From: Flavobacteriaceae bacterium UBA4439
GTDB taxonomy: Bacteria; Bacteroidota; Bacteroidia; Flavobacteriales; Flavobacteriaceae
DNA: 13,444 nt
Direction of reading: 5' to 3'
NCBI GenBank assembly: GCA_002390455.1
Contig: DGPN01000066.1
Location: 1-13,444, forward strand
Positions 12,800 to 13,444 of this stretch are shown in pieces. A program made the translations under genes and the position numbers. How positions within the stretch are numbered: the first letter of the stretch is position 1; every line of letters starts with the position of its first letter. The notes beneath the pieces were generated by a model. The model did not search any database, was not told where the DNA came from, and saw only the letters and a list, made by a program, of their open reading frames with translations.

Positions 12800-13444
12800 A
12801 TGGAGGTAAAAGAAAAAGACAGGAAATTTCTATCGGCGCTAAAAAGTGTTTATCGATCTGTTTCCAAAGCACCAGAGACCATTTCTCCTTTGGAGGCCAG
12901 ATCTCTTTGTACCGACCATGTTCGCCAAGCCTTTGCAATAACCAATTTCCAGATCAAGGGTTCGGAATATTTGCCTTACGAAAAAAACGTCATTTTTATT
13001 TACAATCATTTAAACAATCACCCCTATTATACCGAGGATGAGGGCTTTCAGATTACGCTGGACAGTCATTTTATCAGCAGTGTAATATTGGACAAATACT
13101 ACAAAGATTCTGGTGTACGTGTGGTACGTCATTCGCTTCCAGATGAAGACAACCACAGAACTTATTACGAACGCTTGAAATACCTCAGGGTTTATGCCAA
13201 AAATTTTTTGCCAGAAGGACTAGACAAAAAAGAGATCAAGTCGGTCAATAAAGAGTTTTACCCTCAAGCGATAAACCACTTAAGACAAGGATCAGGATTG
13301 GTTTTCAGTCCAGAGGGAAATTCATACAAAACGGGGGACTCTCCTGGGATTTTTAGGTATGGGATTTTTAAACTGGCTTGTTGTATGGATCCTCAGCCCT
13401 TGATTGTACCTTTGGTCATGGCCAATTTTGATAAGTTGGCCTCT
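12800..13444 (+). CDS. PlsC-type (lysophospholipid) acyltransferase, 5' part
   Basis: The frame opens at ATG 12800 (MEVKEKDRKFLSALKSVYRS), directly after an in-frame TGA at 12797, and stays open to the window edge: 215 codons, 3' end missing. Recognisable PlsC/LPLAT elements are ITNFQIKGSEYLPYEKNVIF then IYNHLNNHPYYTED (motif I), RVVRHSLP, GLVFSPEGNSYKTGD (motif III, F169-S-P-E-G173) and PLIVPLVMANFDKL (motif IV). The enzymes transfer acyl chains to lysophospholipids or related acceptors at the inner membrane. Motif I reads N73-H74-PYYT-E79, with Glu where Asp is usual (HX4D). There is no N-terminal membrane helix in the visible part. The upstream region holds a promoter candidate and a palindrome. 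Family call is good; the acceptor is unknown. Confidence 0.8.
   Translation, partial: MEVKEKDRKFLSALKSVYRSVSKAPETISPLEARSLCTDHVRQAFAITNFQIKGSEYLPYEKNVIFIYNHLNNHPYYTEDEGFQITLDSHFISSVILDKYYKDSGVRVVRHSLPDEDNHRTYYERLKYLRVYAKNFLPEGLDKKEIKSVNKEFYPQAINHLRQGSGLVFSPEGNSYKTGDSPGIFRYGIFKLACCMDPQPLIVPLVMANFDKLAS

Noticed and set aside
12781..13041. Plus-strand 86-codon frame at the start of the acyltransferase
   Set aside because: It is out of frame with the acyltransferase motifs; the real gene begins at ATG 12800 in another frame and stays open to the window end.

Overview
The window looks like chromosomal DNA of a Bacteroidota bacterium, probably a Flavobacteriia-like lineage. The evidence is a type IX secretion system (T9SS) type B C-terminal sorting domain followed directly by a PorP/SprF-family gene, several short lipoprotein signal peptides, weak Shine-Dalgarno sequences, and -7 promoter boxes close to TAnnTTTG. 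No rRNA, tRNA, CRISPR array or complete insertion sequence is visible.

Layout. 1-1639: the 3' end of a large calcium-binding, T9SS-exported adhesin-like protein and its PorP/SprF partner, 4 nt apart. 1768-2168: two small convergent genes encoding zinc-binding-type proteins, one with a Cys-Cys-His cluster and one a textbook single C2H2 finger. 2220-2433: an AT-rich stretch in which ten A- or T-tracts recur every ~10 bp, including four tandem decamers; this is expected to be strongly curved DNA. 2434-4840: a two-gene operon encoding a HAD-IIA phosphatase and a lipoprotein that looks like an alpha/alpha-toroid (six-hairpin) glycosidase. 4841-5136: intergenic DNA with a strong hairpin and a possible tiny membrane ORF. 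5137-6024: a DUF1080 (3-keto-disaccharide hydrolase family) lipoprotein. 6250-7700: a visibly AT-richer toxin-antitoxin module with a HigB/RelE-like toxin and an antitoxin that fuses a HigA helix-turn-helix to an ImmA/IrrE-type HExxH metallopeptidase. 7921-10392: an 823-residue TIM-barrel glycosidase-like lipoprotein. 10393-11049: no intact gene; very AT-rich DNA followed by degenerate reading frames. 11050-12602 (minus): a DUF3500 secreted protein and, upstream of it, a small lipoprotein gene interrupted by an in-frame TAG, separated by a clear terminator. 12800-end (plus): the N-terminal 215 codons of a PlsC-type acyltransferase.

How the parts fit. The toroid lipoprotein, the DUF1080 lipoprotein and the TIM-barrel lipoprotein form a loose set of surface or periplasmic carbohydrate-active proteins, but no SusC/SusD pair or dedicated regulator is present, so a polysaccharide-utilisation role is inferred. 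The toxin-antitoxin module lies between two of these genes and looks like an acquired insertion. The most distinctive signals are the phased A-tract block beside the C2H2 microprotein gene, the HigA-metallopeptidase fusion, the unassigned TIM-barrel protein with its beta-rich insert, and the nonsense-interrupted lipoprotein gene. All functional calls rest on reading motifs by eye; no database search was possible.
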